Assembly (NCBI RefSeq): GCF_001482385.1
Contig: NZ_CP013611.1
Span: 3,355,501 to 3,419,500, forward strand
DNA length: 64,000 bases
Direction of reading: 5' to 3'
Source of the DNA: Pseudoalteromonas rubra
GTDB taxonomy: Bacteria > Pseudomonadota > Gammaproteobacteria > Enterobacterales > Alteromonadaceae
The notes below the pieces were generated by a model. That model saw only the letters and a program-made list of their open reading frames with translations, ran no database searches and was not told where the DNA came from. Each line of letters starts with the position of its first letter. Positions within the stretch are counted from its first letter, which is position 1. Below are positions 1 to 9,165 of the stretch, piece by piece. A program made the position numbers and the translations under genes.

Positions 1-1987
1 CAATGATCCGAGCTTTGGCCCTGTCCTTGAATTGCAGCTCAAGAATATCGATGATCAGTTGCTTGAGTGATTCATCGTAGATAGGCGCACCCACTTCAAC
101 CCGGTGATCCAGGTTGCGGGTCATCCAGTCGGCAGAAGAAATGTAGACCTGTGGGTCACCGGCATTTTCAAAGACCATCACCCTGGGATGCTCTAAAAAG
201 CGGTCGACAATACTGATAACTTTGATGTTCTCACTAAAGCGGGGTAATCCGGGTACCAGGGCACACATGCCGCGAATGATCATGCGGACTTTCACGCCTG
301 CCATCGACGCATTGTACAAGGCGTCTATGAGCTCTTTGTCTACCAGGTTATTAACCTTGACGGTGATCTTGGCCGTTTTACCCGCCTGAGCGTTTTTACT
401 TTCCTGATTAATCAAAGCCAGGATTTTCTCTCGCGCATTGAGCGGAGAAATCATCAGGTGTTTAAAGTTAAAGGGTCGGTAGCTGCTCTCAATAAACTTG
501 AACACGTCGTCACACTCATCACAGATCTCCGGGTGTTTTGTGAATAAGCTGAAGTCGGTGTAAATACGTGCTGTTTTTTCATGGAAGTTACCGGTGCCGA
601 TGTGGGCGTATTTCACTATCTGGCCTTTCTCTTTGCGGTGTACCACGCACAGTTTACTGTGTATTTTCAGTGCCGGGATCCCCACCATGACCTTGATGCC
701 ATAGTCGCTGAGCATTTTCGCCCATTCAATGTTGTTTTGTTCATCAAAGCGGGCTTTGAGCTCGACCATCACGGTGACTTTTTTACCGTTCTTGGCAGCA
801 TTGATCAGCGAAGACATCAATCTTGAGCGGGACGCGACACGGTAAATATTGACCTTGATCTGAGTTACTTTGGGATCAAAGGCGGCCTGGCGCACATATT
901 CAAGCATGTGATTGAACGTGTGATAAGGATAATAAAGCAAAATATCTTGTTTGGAGATTGCCCGAAAGATGCTTTGGTGTGCATTGAAGGCTTCACTTTG
1001 CAGAGGCGGCAGTGGTTTATTTTCCAGATAGCCACGGCCGACATTAGGAAAGCCGATGAAATCGCGGAAGTTCCGGTATGGACCGCCCGGGATCAGGGCG
1101 TCCTGACTGGTCACGCCAAGGCGTTTTTTCATCACCTTGAGTATCTCTTCTGGCATCGCTTCGTCATAGGTCAGGCGGACAGGCTCAGCATATAAACGTT
1201 GCTTGAGACCCTTCGACATTTTATCCAGCAGGCCTTCTTCTATTTCGTCGTCGAGGTTGTACTCGGCATCTCGGGTCAGTTTTATCTCATAGCCTTCAAT
1301 GCTGTCAAAACTCAGAAAGTTTCTGAATACTTCGTTAAGGAAGAAGCGCACGACTTCATCGAGCATGACAATGGTTTTGTGACGACGGGTTTTTTCCGGT
1401 GGCAACAGAATAAAGCGTTCCAGGCGATCCGTGGGAAGCTCAAGCAAAGCGTGATGTTGTTTATCACCGCGCATTTCGACAAACAGATAGGTCAGTGCGT
1501 CATTGATGTGAGCAGAGTAATCCTTGCTCTCGCTAAGCAAAATCGGACACATGTGCTGTAGTACTTGATCTTGAAAATACTTTGCCAGCCACTGCTGGTG
1601 AAAATCCGACAGCTCAGCAGGTTTTTTGATATGAATGTTGTGTTCGTTCAGATCAACCAGGATCTGATCATAAATATGTGAAAACTTCTTGCCCAGTTCC
1701 AGCACTTTCTTATTCATCTGGTTGAGCAGGGCTTCGTCTTCGTCAAAGTCCGTATCGGGCAGATTACTCAATAATATGCGACGTTTTACGTCAGCAACAC
1801 GGACACGGAAAAATTCATCTAAGTTATTGGAAAATATACCTAAGAATCTGATTCGCTCGATAATTGGGTTACTTTTGTCTTTGGCTTCCTGAAGCACGCG
1901 CTCGTTAAAAGAGAGCCAGCTCAGCTCCTTGGCAAAGTAGCTGATGGTAATGGGATCGTTAGATAATGCCTGCATCTTTCTGTCCAT
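1..1987 (-). CDS. ppk1: Polyphosphate kinase 1 (3' end off the window)
   Basis: Polyphosphate kinase transfers the terminal phosphate of ATP to a growing polyphosphate chain and stores phosphate in the cell. The frame is open from the ATG at 1987 to the left edge, giving about 662 residues of a family usually near 690-720 long, so only the C-terminal tail is missing. The N-terminus carries the family motif LSWLSFNERVLQEA. Around position 570-610 the translation reads HIGTGNFHEKTA, the region of the autophosphorylated histidine, and near 80-170 it reads YISSADWMTRNLDHRVEV, the conserved phospholipase-D-like C-terminal block. A Pho box lies about 40 bases upstream, so induction under phosphate starvation with the pst genes is likely. 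The open frames on the opposite strand here are shadows. Confidence 0.97.
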   Translation of the reverse strand, partial: MDRKMQALSNDPITISYFAKELSWLSFNERVLQEAKDKSNPIIERIRFLGIFSNNLDEFFRVRVADVKRRILLSNLPDTDFDEDEALLNQMNKKVLELGKKFSHIYDQILVDLNEHNIHIKKPAELSDFHQQWLAKYFQDQVLQHMCPILLSESKDYSAHINDALTYLFVEMRGDKQHHALLELPTDRLERFILLPPEKTRRHKTIVMLDEVVRFFLNEVFRNFLSFDSIEGYEIKLTRDAEYNLDDEIEEGLLDKMSKGLKQRLYAEPVRLTYDEAMPEEILKVMKKRLGVTSQDALIPGGPYRNFRDFIGFPNVGRGYLENKPLPPLQSEAFNAHQSIFRAISKQDILLYYPYHTFNHMLEYVRQAAFDPKVTQIKVNIYRVASRSRLMSSLINAAKNGKKVTVMVELKARFDEQNNIEWAKMLSDYGIKVMVGIPALKIHSKLCVVHRKEKGQIVKYAHIGTGNFHEKTARIYTDFSLFTKHPEICDECDDVFKFIESSYRPFNFKHLMISPLNAREKILALINQESKNAQAGKTAKITVKVNNLVDKELIDALYNASMAGVKVRMIIRGMCALVPGLPRFSENIKVISIVDRFLEHPRVMVFENAGDPQVYISSADWMTRNLDHRVEVGAPIYDESLKQLIIDILELQFKDRAKARII

Positions 1988-2007
1988 GGTAATTTAAAGC
2001 TGCGCGT

Positions 2008-2041
2008 AGAATATGTCGGTAGTGTGACACTTATATGACAT
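2008..2041 (-). promoter_or_regulatory. Pho box and -10 of ppk1
   Basis: Read on the minus strand, ATGTCAT-ATAA-GTGTCAC (2041 down to 2024) is a 7-4-7 arrangement close to the PhoB consensus of two CTGTCAT-like half sites. After a 10-base gap comes TATTCT (2013 to 2008), a plausible -10 box, and the ppk1 ATG is at 1987. The same spacing occurs in front of pstC, which supports PhoB-dependent activation. The site was read by eye; no matrix score was computed. Confidence 0.7.
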
Positions 2042-2146
2042 ATGCTGTCATGTCACCAAATTATCAACAAAGTGTAGACCAATCTGCCTGATTTGCTTTG
2101 TTTGATATCAAAGTGTCCGTACATTGAAAGCTGATAGGTAGAATGG

Positions 2147-2175
2147 CCGGTAAGGCACTGTAATGACCTTACCGG
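2147..2175 (-). terminator. Hairpin downstream of gcvR
   Basis: CCGGTAAGG (2147-2155) and CCTTACCGG (2167-2175) form a perfect 9-bp stem directly beyond the gcvR stop codon. The following T run on the minus strand is weak, so this is a terminator-like hairpin rather than a textbook intrinsic terminator. Confidence 0.5.
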
Positions 2176-2184
2176 ATAACGCTA

Positions 2185-2688
2185 TTAAGGTTGTTCAACG
2201 TCTACGATCAGATCGCTGGTGATTGCTTCAAGCGCTTCGACAACGTTGTCTTTTAGCATGCCAGCTGGCAAGCTCACGGTGGCAAATGCGCTAAATATCG
2301 GTACTCCCCAATTTGGTGCGCTCTGTTGTTTAGAGTTAAGGTGGGTAATATTCGCCCCCTTATGTCGGATCACAGCTGCCAGCTCCTGTACAATGCCAGG
2401 TCGGTCATTACCCGTGATCACCAGATTTAATGTTTCCGGCTCTGTGCCGTCGGTTTGCTCGCCATTTGCAATCCGCACCTCCAGATCCGGGATATCAAGT
2501 ACGGCGTTTTGTAGCTCTTGTAAGTGCTCCTCTGCTACTTCAACCTGTACTATCCCTGCAAACTGTCCGGCGAAGTGGCTTAAGTTACTGGTTAACCAGT
2601 TACCGTGGTGGTTAAGAATGGTTGAGGAAACTCTTTCAACGAGACCTGGTTGGTCCTTGCCTATAAGTGTTAGTACTAACTGCTTCAT
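2185..2688 (-). CDS. gcvR: Glycine cleavage system repressor-like ACT protein GcvR
   Basis: The protein has 167 residues and two ACT domains in tandem, roughly residues 1-80 (starting LVLTLIGKDQPGLVERV) and 88-165 (LVITGNDRPGIVQELAAVI). Each has the G-x-D-x-P-G-[IL]-V loop typical of ligand-binding ACT folds. This is the architecture of GcvR, which in E. coli binds GcvA and represses the glycine cleavage operon when glycine is low. There is no DNA-binding domain, as expected. It is a single gene between ppk1 and pstC and is transcribed away from pstC. A general ACT-domain regulator is the alternative reading. Confidence 0.85.
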   Translation of the reverse strand: MKQLVLTLIGKDQPGLVERVSSTILNHHGNWLTSNLSHFAGQFAGIVQVEVAEEHLQELQNAVLDIPDLEVRIANGEQTDGTEPETLNLVITGNDRPGIVQELAAVIRHKGANITHLNSKQQSAPNWGVPIFSAFATVSLPAGMLKDNVVEALEAITSDLIVDVEQP

Positions 2689-3074
2689 ATCACATGTCTC
2701 TTATTATTGGTGGCTCGGTATCTAAGCCCTGAATGAAAGCGAATAATCGCTCTATAAGCCTAGTAAATGAAACTTATTTGTCTACTTCCGATAATGGATA
2801 CAATGTAAAAAAATGCAAAAATCACCGGTGTCACTGTAATCCAGACCTTACTTCGGGTGTTAAGTTCCTTTGACAGCACGTAATACCATTATTTCCTGAC
2901 GCCCTGTGCCGTGTCTTTCTCTGTGTGTGGGAGATTTTTTTCGAGGCAATATCGGTACTTTGGTGTAAAGTTGGGAACGGTTTGTCTGTGCTTTGATGCG
3001 CCAGACTGAGAAAATACGCCAAGGACAGTACCGAATCACCGCCAGTCTGTAAAAGCGGGCAGACTTGGATTTAG
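2689..3074. other. Intergenic region between gcvR and pstC
   Basis: This stretch separates two divergent genes. It must carry the gcvR promoter on its left side, but no convincing -35/-10 pair was picked out. Short frames on the minus strand here have no ribosome binding site or recognisable product. No tRNA or repeat was seen. The pstC promoter lies immediately to the right. Confidence 0.4.
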
Positions 3075-3108
3075 GTGTAACACAACTGTCATCTTGATGA
3101 AATATAAT
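3075..3108 (+). promoter_or_regulatory. Pho box and -10 of pstC
   Basis: GTGTAAC (3075-3081), ACAA, CTGTCAT (3086-3092) is a 7-4-7 PhoB-type direct repeat. The second half matches the consensus half exactly. Ten bases further on is a perfect TATAAT (3103-3108), so the Pho box takes the place of the -35 element, as in classical PhoB-activated promoters. The pstC ATG follows at 3138. Confidence 0.82.
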
Positions 3109-3137
3109 GCGCCGCAGTTTGATTATGAAAGGGTATT

Positions 3138-5375
3138 TTGATGACTTCCAATCCGCAAAAACCATCCTTTAAAACGGATAGAAGCCGTCTCTTAAAGGAC
3201 CGCTTTGCCCAGTTTGGCATTACCTCAGGTGGGGTAATGGTATTGGTCGCTTTGCTATTGATATTCTTCTATTTGCTTTATGTTGTACAGCCTATTTTTG
3301 AGTCCGCTAAGGTCGAAAAACGGGTTGACATTGCATTGTCTGCCGAGAAGCGCTACTTGGCGCTGGGTGTAGAAGAGCAAACAGAGATTGCGTATCTGCT
3401 GGACAACACCGGTCAGGTTGATTTTTATCAGGTAAAAGGCGATAACACGGGCTCGCTGCTGAGCACTTTGCAAACACAGCTTGATGGCCAGATCACCAGC
3501 TTCGCGAAAAGTGCACCATTTTTAGGTCAGTACGCGTACGGCCTTGATAATGGTGAGGTGCAAATCCTTAAGCCCAGTTTTGTGGTGACTTTTCCGGGTA
3601 ATCAGCGTGTGATGAAGCCACGTCTGGGTTATCCGCTGGATGGCCAGCAGTTGTTGGTTGATGAACAGCGCCAGGCACTGAAAAAGTTTGCCTTCAGTCA
3701 TTACGAAGACAAAACTGCCGTAGTTGCACTGACAGCCGATAAGCGTGTGATCTTCGCATCGTTTGCGGCCGAAGAAAATATGTTTTCGGGTGAAATGGAG
3801 TGGCAGGTAACGCGCACTGAGTTACCTATTGAAGGCCGTATTGACGATCTGCTCATTTCGCCAGACACAACACGTACTTTTGTACGTTCTGCAAATCAGA
3901 TTTATATCTTTGACACCCGCTTTGCGGACGATGTCACGCAATTCCAGTTATTGGCAGCCAACGAAGAAAATGCCAACCTGGTCAGCATGGCGTTGTTGGC
4001 AGGTGCCAACTCGCTGATGCTGGCAAACGACAATGGCGAAGTGTCGCAGTGGTTTGAAGTGAACACGGACGATGGCCGTGAGTTTGCCAAAATTCGTGCT
4101 TTTGACAGCGATAAGAGTAAGCACATGACAGTGCACAGTGAGTTTTATCGTCGTACTTTCTTTACCACCACAGAGCAAGGTGAGCTGGGTGTTTACTACA
4201 CCACCAGTGAAGCTGAGTTATGGCGCGGTAAAGTGGCAGAGCAGGCCATTGATGCCTTCGCGATTTCACCGCGTGCCAATGCAGCGCTATTGCTAACCGG
4301 CAATCAGGTGAGTGTGTTTGAGATCCACAATGAGCACCCGGAAGTAACCTGGTCGGCATTGTGGCAGGAAGTTTGGTATGAAGGTTACCCGGAGCCAGCC
4401 TATACCTGGCAGTCCACGTCTGCCAGTGATGACTTCGAATCTAAATTCTCATTAGTGCCGATTTCGTTCGGTACGATTAAGGCGGCGTTCTATGCCATGC
4501 TGTTTGCGGTTCCGATTGCCCTGTCTGCGGCGATTTATACTGCTTACTTTATGTCGAGCGAGTTGCGTCGTGTGGTGAAGCCAACGGTTGAAATCATGGA
4601 AGCACTGCCTACCGTTATTTTGGGTTTCCTGGCAGGTCTGTGGTTAGCGCCGCTGATCGAAAGCCACTTACCTGCGATTGTCGCTTTACTGTTATTGCTG
4701 CCACTGGCCATTCTGGGTACGGCGCTGGGCTGGACTAAGCTTCCTAAAGCCATTCGTCACTTGATCCCGGACGGCTGGCATTCAATCTTGCTGATCCCGG
4801 TTGTCCTGCTGGTTGGCTGGGTGTCATTTGCCATGAGTGATGTGATTGAAGGGTGGATGTTCGGCGGTAACGTACGTCAGTATCTGACTAACGAACTAGG
4901 CCTGACCTTTGACCAGCGTAACTCTCTGGTTGTGGGTATTGCGATGGGCTTTGCGGTTATCCCGACGATTTTCTCGATTGCTGAAGATGCGGTATTTAGC
5001 GTGCCTAAACACCTCTCCAATGGTTCATTGGCATTGGGGGCAACCCAGTGGCAAACCTTAGTTCGTGTTGTGCTACTGACTGCCAGCCCGGGTATCTTCT
5101 CCGCAGTCATGATGGGTCTCGGTCGTGCCGTGGGTGAGACCATGATTGTACTGATGGCGACGGGTAACACACCGATTATGGATTGGAGTATCTTCCAGGG
5201 GATGCGTACTTTGGCGGCGAACATTGCGGTAGAAATGCCTGAATCGGAAGTAGGCAGTTCACACTATCGGATCCTGTTCCTGGCAGCCTTTGTATTGTTT
5301 ATTTTTACTTTCGTATTTAACACGATGGCTGAGTTTGTACGTCAGCAGCTGCGTGAAAAATATAGCTCAATGTAA
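3138..5375 (+). CDS. pstC: Phosphate ABC transporter permease PstC, large form
   Basis: This is one of the two inner-membrane permeases of the high-affinity phosphate importer. At 745 residues it is more than twice the size of E. coli PstC (about 320). Residues 36-57 form a first membrane helix. Residues about 60-430 are a hydrophilic, presumably periplasmic insertion with repeated beta-strand-like stretches suggestive of a beta-propeller (such as ANQIYIFDTRFADD). The permease core starts near residue 440 (PISFGTIKAAFYAMLFAVPI) and contains the family block ALGATQWQTLVRVVLLTASP and GRAVGETMIVLMATGN. It heads pstC-pstA-pstB-phoU behind a Pho box. No pstS lies in the window, so the binding protein must be encoded elsewhere. 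Confidence 0.95.
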   Translation: MMTSNPQKPSFKTDRSRLLKDRFAQFGITSGGVMVLVALLLIFFYLLYVVQPIFESAKVEKRVDIALSAEKRYLALGVEEQTEIAYLLDNTGQVDFYQVKGDNTGSLLSTLQTQLDGQITSFAKSAPFLGQYAYGLDNGEVQILKPSFVVTFPGNQRVMKPRLGYPLDGQQLLVDEQRQALKKFAFSHYEDKTAVVALTADKRVIFASFAAEENMFSGEMEWQVTRTELPIEGRIDDLLISPDTTRTFVRSANQIYIFDTRFADDVTQFQLLAANEENANLVSMALLAGANSLMLANDNGEVSQWFEVNTDDGREFAKIRAFDSDKSKHMTVHSEFYRRTFFTTTEQGELGVYYTTSEAELWRGKVAEQAIDAFAISPRANAALLLTGNQVSVFEIHNEHPEVTWSALWQEVWYEGYPEPAYTWQSTSASDDFESKFSLVPISFGTIKAAFYAMLFAVPIALSAAIYTAYFMSSELRRVVKPTVEIMEALPTVILGFLAGLWLAPLIESHLPAIVALLLLLPLAILGTALGWTKLPKAIRHLIPDGWHSILLIPVVLLVGWVSFAMSDVIEGWMFGGNVRQYLTNELGLTFDQRNSLVVGIAMGFAVIPTIFSIAEDAVFSVPKHLSNGSLALGATQWQTLVRVVLLTASPGIFSAVMMGLGRAVGETMIVLMATGNTPIMDWSIFQGMRTLAANIAVEMPESEVGSSHYRILFLAAFVLFIFTFVFNTMAEFVRQQLREKYSSM

Positions 5376-5390
5376 CTGGAGTGAGATGAC

Positions 5391-7040
5391 ATGGTAAGAC
5401 AGTGGTTTAAGTCAGGATCTCCGTGGATCTGGATGACAGGTGGTGCGGTCAGCATCAGTTTGATCTCGGTACTGGGTCTGCTTGCAATGATTGCGTGGAA
5501 AGGTTTGAGCTTTTTCTGGCCTTCCGAAGTGGTGGAAATGCACCTGCAAGGCTCGGTTCAGAAACAAACAGTCATTGGTGAAATCTACGACAGAGAGTTA
5601 GTGCCTAAATCGCGACTGGAAGCGACTGGCCTGGATTTTTCTAATCACCCAGGCGAGTACATCGAGCGCTTATTGGTAAAAACGGGTAACCGTGAGTACG
5701 TTGAGCTGGATTTCCGTTGGATCTTGTCCACCGATATCCAAAGTCAATCAAAACCGGCGCAGCTAGCGGTCTTTGAACGTACTAAAAATGGTAACTTCTA
5801 CGGGTACGTTGAGCGTGTTATTCGCGACGGTCAGGTTGTCACTGACAACCCGGTAGAAGCGCTGGAAGAGATGGTTGAACGTGCTGTAGATCTGAACGAT
5901 GAAGCGCTTGACCTGCAAAATGGCGAAATTGGCCACATTAACTACGAGCTGGAGCGTTTACGTCTTAAAGAGCGTGCTTATCAGCTGGATAATGAACTGA
6001 CGCCTGAAATCATCGCTGATCTGGAAGCACGACGTGCTGCCTTACGTGATGAATACAAAGTGCTGGAAAAGACGCTGTTTGAACTGCGTAACGGTGCGAA
6101 ACGTGACCAGGTCGTGGTGCGCGACATGCGTGGTGAAGAAGTAACACTGCCTTTGTATCAGGTATTAGACTTCTGGTTCCCGAATGACATGGGTTTCTTT
6201 GCTAAACTGGGCCACTATATGTCGCAAATTGGTAAGTTCATTAGCGATGACCCACGTGAAGCGAATACTGAGGGCGGGGTATTCCCGGCCATCTTTGGTA
6301 CTGTGTTCATGGTTATGCTGATGGCGGTGATTGTGACCCCATTTGGTGTGGTTGCTGCGATTTATCTGCATGAGTATGCGGCTAAAAACGCGGTGACTAA
6401 GATGATCCGCATCGCGGTGATCAACCTGGCAGGTGTACCGTCTATCGTATACGGCGTATTCGGCTTAGGTTTCTTCGTTTATATGCTGGGTGGTTCACTT
6501 GATGCCTTGTTTTATCCAGAAGCTGCACCGAGTCCGGTATTTGGTACGCCAGGCGTGATTTGGTCAGCACTTACACTGGCAATCCTGACGCTGCCTGTGG
6601 TGATTGTATCGACTGAAGAAGGCTTATCTCGTATTCCAAGCACAGTGCGTCATGGTTCACTGGCACTGGGCGCGACCAAAGCCGAGACTTTATGGCGTAT
6701 TATTATTCCTATGGCCAGCCCGGCAATTATGACCGGTCTGATCCTGGCGGTTGCCCGTGCAGCCGGTGAGGTTGCACCGCTGATGCTGGTGGGTGTGGTG
6801 AAAATGGCACCGACCTTGCCGCTGGATGGTAACTTCCCGTATATTCACCTTGACCGGAAGTTTATGCACCTGGGTTTCCATATTTATGATGTGGGCTTCC
6901 AGAGCCCGAACGTAGAAGCGGCACGTCCTTTGGTTTATGCGACCGCCTTCTTACTGGTAACTGTGATCATTGCACTGAACATCACTGCAATTGGGATCCG
7001 TAACCACCTACGTGAAAAATTCAGAGCTTTAGAGCACTAA
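5391..7040 (+). CDS. pstA: Phosphate ABC transporter permease PstA, large form
   Basis: Second permease of the Pst importer, 15 bases after pstC. It has 549 residues against about 296 in E. coli. After an N-terminal membrane helix (residues about 16-38) there is an extra region of about 250 residues that includes a charged, probably coiled-coil segment around residues 160-235. The transport core begins near residue 300 (GVFPAIFGTVFMVMLM) and has the conserved block ALGATKAETLWRIIIPMASP followed by ARAAGEVAPLMLVG. The insertion sits at the same place as the enlarged region of PstC, so the two extra domains may contact each other or the binding protein on the periplasmic side (inference). Confidence 0.95.
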   Translation: MVRQWFKSGSPWIWMTGGAVSISLISVLGLLAMIAWKGLSFFWPSEVVEMHLQGSVQKQTVIGEIYDRELVPKSRLEATGLDFSNHPGEYIERLLVKTGNREYVELDFRWILSTDIQSQSKPAQLAVFERTKNGNFYGYVERVIRDGQVVTDNPVEALEEMVERAVDLNDEALDLQNGEIGHINYELERLRLKERAYQLDNELTPEIIADLEARRAALRDEYKVLEKTLFELRNGAKRDQVVVRDMRGEEVTLPLYQVLDFWFPNDMGFFAKLGHYMSQIGKFISDDPREANTEGGVFPAIFGTVFMVMLMAVIVTPFGVVAAIYLHEYAAKNAVTKMIRIAVINLAGVPSIVYGVFGLGFFVYMLGGSLDALFYPEAAPSPVFGTPGVIWSALTLAILTLPVVIVSTEEGLSRIPSTVRHGSLALGATKAETLWRIIIPMASPAIMTGLILAVARAAGEVAPLMLVGVVKMAPTLPLDGNFPYIHLDRKFMHLGFHIYDVGFQSPNVEAARPLVYATAFLLVTVIIALNITAIGIRNHLREKFRALEH

Positions 7041-7069
7041 TAGTAAAGTATTTAAATAGGTAAACATTT

Positions 7070-7897
7070 ATGATTACAGTAGCGCCACAGGTAAATAATG
7101 CAGGTACCAGCAAGAAGTTGGATCTGGAAAACTTGAGCCCGGAACTAACCGCGTTAGAGATCAAAAACCTTGACCTTTACTATGGTGACAAACAGGCTCT
7201 GAGCAATATCAACATGTTGATCCCACGCGGTCAGGTAACGGCGTTTATCGGTCCGTCGGGTTGTGGTAAATCGACGCTATTGCGTTGTATCAATCGCATG
7301 AATGACCTGGTCGACACGTGTCGTATCGAGGGCGAAATTAACCTCAATGGCACCAACATTTATGATAAAAGTGTCGATGTAGCGGCTCTGCGCCGTAATG
7401 TTGGCATGGTATTCCAGCGCCCAAACCCTTTCCCTAAGTCTATTTACGAGAATGTGGTTTACGGTCTACGCTTACAGGGTGTAAAAGACAAACGTAAGCT
7501 GGATGAAGTGGTTGAGCGCTCACTGCGTGGTGCTGCTTTGTGGGATGAAGTGAAAGATCGTTTGCACGACAGTGCATTTGGTCTGTCGGGTGGTCAGCAG
7601 CAGCGTCTGGTTATTGCACGTTCAATTGCGATTGAGCCGGAGGTATTATTGCTGGATGAACCTACCTCGGCACTGGATCCTATCTCGACTTTGGTTATTG
7701 AAGAGCTGATCAATGACCTGAAAGAAAAGTACACCGTGGTGATCGTTACTCACAACATGCAGCAGGCGGCGCGGGTATCCGATCAAACAGCCTTTATGTA
7801 TATGGGTGAGCTGATCGAATATTCAGATACTAATACTCTGTTTACAACACCGACTAAGAAGAAAACCGAAGACTATATCACAGGTCGTTACGGTTAA
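7070..7897 (+). CDS. pstB: Phosphate ABC transporter ATPase PstB
   Basis: Cytoplasmic ATPase subunit that powers phosphate import. The 275-residue protein shows Walker [10 protein letters not shown], the ABC signature LSGGQQQR, Walker B EVLLLDEP and the switch histidine in [13 protein letters not shown]. The block [18 protein letters not shown] with Q-loop glutamine is typical of PstB. Length is near the usual 257, with about 20 extra N-terminal residues. It follows pstA by 29 bases and precedes phoU by 86 bases. That gap holds a GC-rich hairpin (around 7929-7953) which could tune phoU expression. Confidence 0.97.
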   Translation: MITVAPQVNNAGTSKKLDLENLSPELTALEIKNLDLYYGDKQALSNINMLIPRGQVTAFIGPSGCGKSTLLRCINRMNDLVDTCRIEGEINLNGTNIYDKSVDVAALRRNVGMVFQRPNPFPKSIYENVVYGLRLQGVKDKRKLDEVVERSLRGAALWDEVKDRLHDSAFGLSGGQQQRLVIARSIAIEPEVLLLDEPTSALDPISTLVIEELINDLKEKYTVVIVTHNMQQAARVSDQTAFMYMGELIEYSDTNTLFTTPTKKKTEDYITGRYG

Positions 7898-7983
7898 ATC
7901 ATCTGGCTCTGCACAGTGCGGAGTCAGCGCAAGCGCCGCGATAGCGGCGTTTACCGAGTGTTGAAACAAATTAGGAACTGATT

Positions 7984-8685
7984 ATGGAACATAATATTAA
8001 TAAGCATATCTCTGGCCGCTTTAATGAAGAGCTGGAGAACGTTCGTAACCATGTATTGAGTATGGGCGGACTGGTTGAGCAACAGCTAAATCTGGCCCTC
8101 GATGCGGTGAGCCATTGTGATGAAACCAAGGCGCGCAAAGTCAGCGAGAACGACTATCAAGTGAATGCCATGGAAGTGAGCATTGACGAAGAGTGTACTC
8201 GCATTATTGCAAAGCGTCAGCCGGCAGCCAGTGACTTGCGATTGGTTGTTGCCATTGCGAAAACCATTGCTGATCTGGAACGAATTGGCGATGAAGCGGA
8301 GCGCATTGCGAAAGTAGCACTGGACTCTTTCACCAAAGATCAGCAAGACTTGCTGGTGAATGTTGAAAATATGGGTCGCCTGGTTTCTCAGATGCTACAC
8401 GATGTGCTGGATGCGTTTGCCCGAATGGATGCGCAGCGTGCATTTGAGGTACATAAAGAAGACGCCAAAGTGGACCGTGAATATGAAGCGCTGACGCGTC
8501 AGATCATGACTTACATGATGGAAGATCCGCGTTCAATTCCTAAAATTATGGACCTGATCTGGTCGGTTCGATCATTGGAGCGCATCGGTGATCGTTGTCA
8601 GAATATTGCAGAATACGTAATTTATTTCGTTAACGGCAAAGATATTCGCCATACTTCTCAGGAAGACATCGAAAAGACACTATAG
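7984..8685 (+). CDS. phoU: Phosphate signalling protein PhoU
   Basis: PhoU links Pst transport activity to the PhoR/PhoB two-component system and dampens Pho regulon expression when phosphate is plentiful. The 233-residue protein has the two repeated three-helix bundles of the family, each with its metal-coordinating E/D motif: DLERIGDEAERIAK in the first half and SLERIGDRCQNIAEY in the second. Length matches E. coli PhoU (241). The ATG is preceded by AGGA at a usable distance. It is the last gene of the pst operon. Confidence 0.96.
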   Translation: MEHNINKHISGRFNEELENVRNHVLSMGGLVEQQLNLALDAVSHCDETKARKVSENDYQVNAMEVSIDEECTRIIAKRQPAASDLRLVVAIAKTIADLERIGDEAERIAKVALDSFTKDQQDLLVNVENMGRLVSQMLHDVLDAFARMDAQRAFEVHKEDAKVDREYEALTRQIMTYMMEDPRSIPKIMDLIWSVRSLERIGDRCQNIAEYVIYFVNGKDIRHTSQEDIEKTL

Positions 8686-8779
8686 TACTAAAAATATGCA
8701 AGTACCAATAGTAGACACTGTGTTGTTTTTTATCTATAACTGTTTGTGAGTAAAAAGTAATCAATAGAAGGAATGAACT

Positions 8780-8932
8780 ATGAAACTAGCTCTGAACAAA
8801 AAAAGTATGAAACAACTTGCGATGAAAAATAAGTCACTCAATGACAAAATGACGCCCCAGGTTGCCGGGGGAGTCGGGCCCATGCATACGGAGTTAACGT
8901 GTTATCAGGATTGCTTTGTAAAAGAAGTATGA
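8780..8932 (+). CDS. Double-glycine leader peptide, RiPP-precursor-like
   Basis: A 50-codon frame starts with ATG at 8780, eight bases after a good AGAAGGA ribosome binding site, and ends with TGA at 8932. The N-terminal half is lysine- and asparagine-rich (MKLALNKKSMKQLAM), followed by MTPQVAGG at residues 24-31 and a 19-residue tail VGPMHTELTCYQDCFVKEV with two cysteines and two threonines. A LxLNKKxxKxL start followed by a GG motif resembles leaders of ribosomally made, modified peptides. No modification enzyme, peptidase or exporter gene lies nearby. It could be an unmodified secreted peptide or a remnant. The gene call is supported by the RBS and a possible terminator 20 bases downstream; the function is unknown. 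Confidence 0.6.
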   Translation: MKLALNKKSMKQLAMKNKSLNDKMTPQVAGGVGPMHTELTCYQDCFVKEV

Positions 8933-8953
8933 TCTGATTTGGGCATGGACATG

Positions 8954-8978
8954 AGCGAGCAATATGCTCGCTTTGTTC
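8954..8978 (+). terminator. Hairpin after the small peptide gene
   Basis: AGCGAGCA (8954-8961) and TGCTCGCT (8965-8972) form a perfect 8-bp stem with a three-base loop, followed by a short T-rich tail. It is a plausible intrinsic terminator for the phoU/peptide transcript. Confidence 0.5.
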
Positions 8979-9165
8979 GAGTTAATTCCGCTCAGGCTTG
9001 CTCATACGTAACAAAATTATCCAATCGCTATACAGGCTTTATCTGACTATTTTTTCTATGTTTATTGTAGAGTTAATCAAAAAGATGGCTGCTGTATCAG
9101 AGTGGCAACCTGACTGTTTGTTAAACGTGATTGTGCCGTTAATCAGAACTTCACACGAAAAAGCG

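Noticed and set aside
581..1892. Several plus-strand frames opposite ppk1
   Set aside because: They are shadows of the long minus-strand kinase frame, whose motifs are unmistakable.
2831..3165. Minus-strand frames between gcvR and pstC
   Set aside because: They overlap the pstC promoter, lack ribosome binding sites and show no protein-like conservation pattern.
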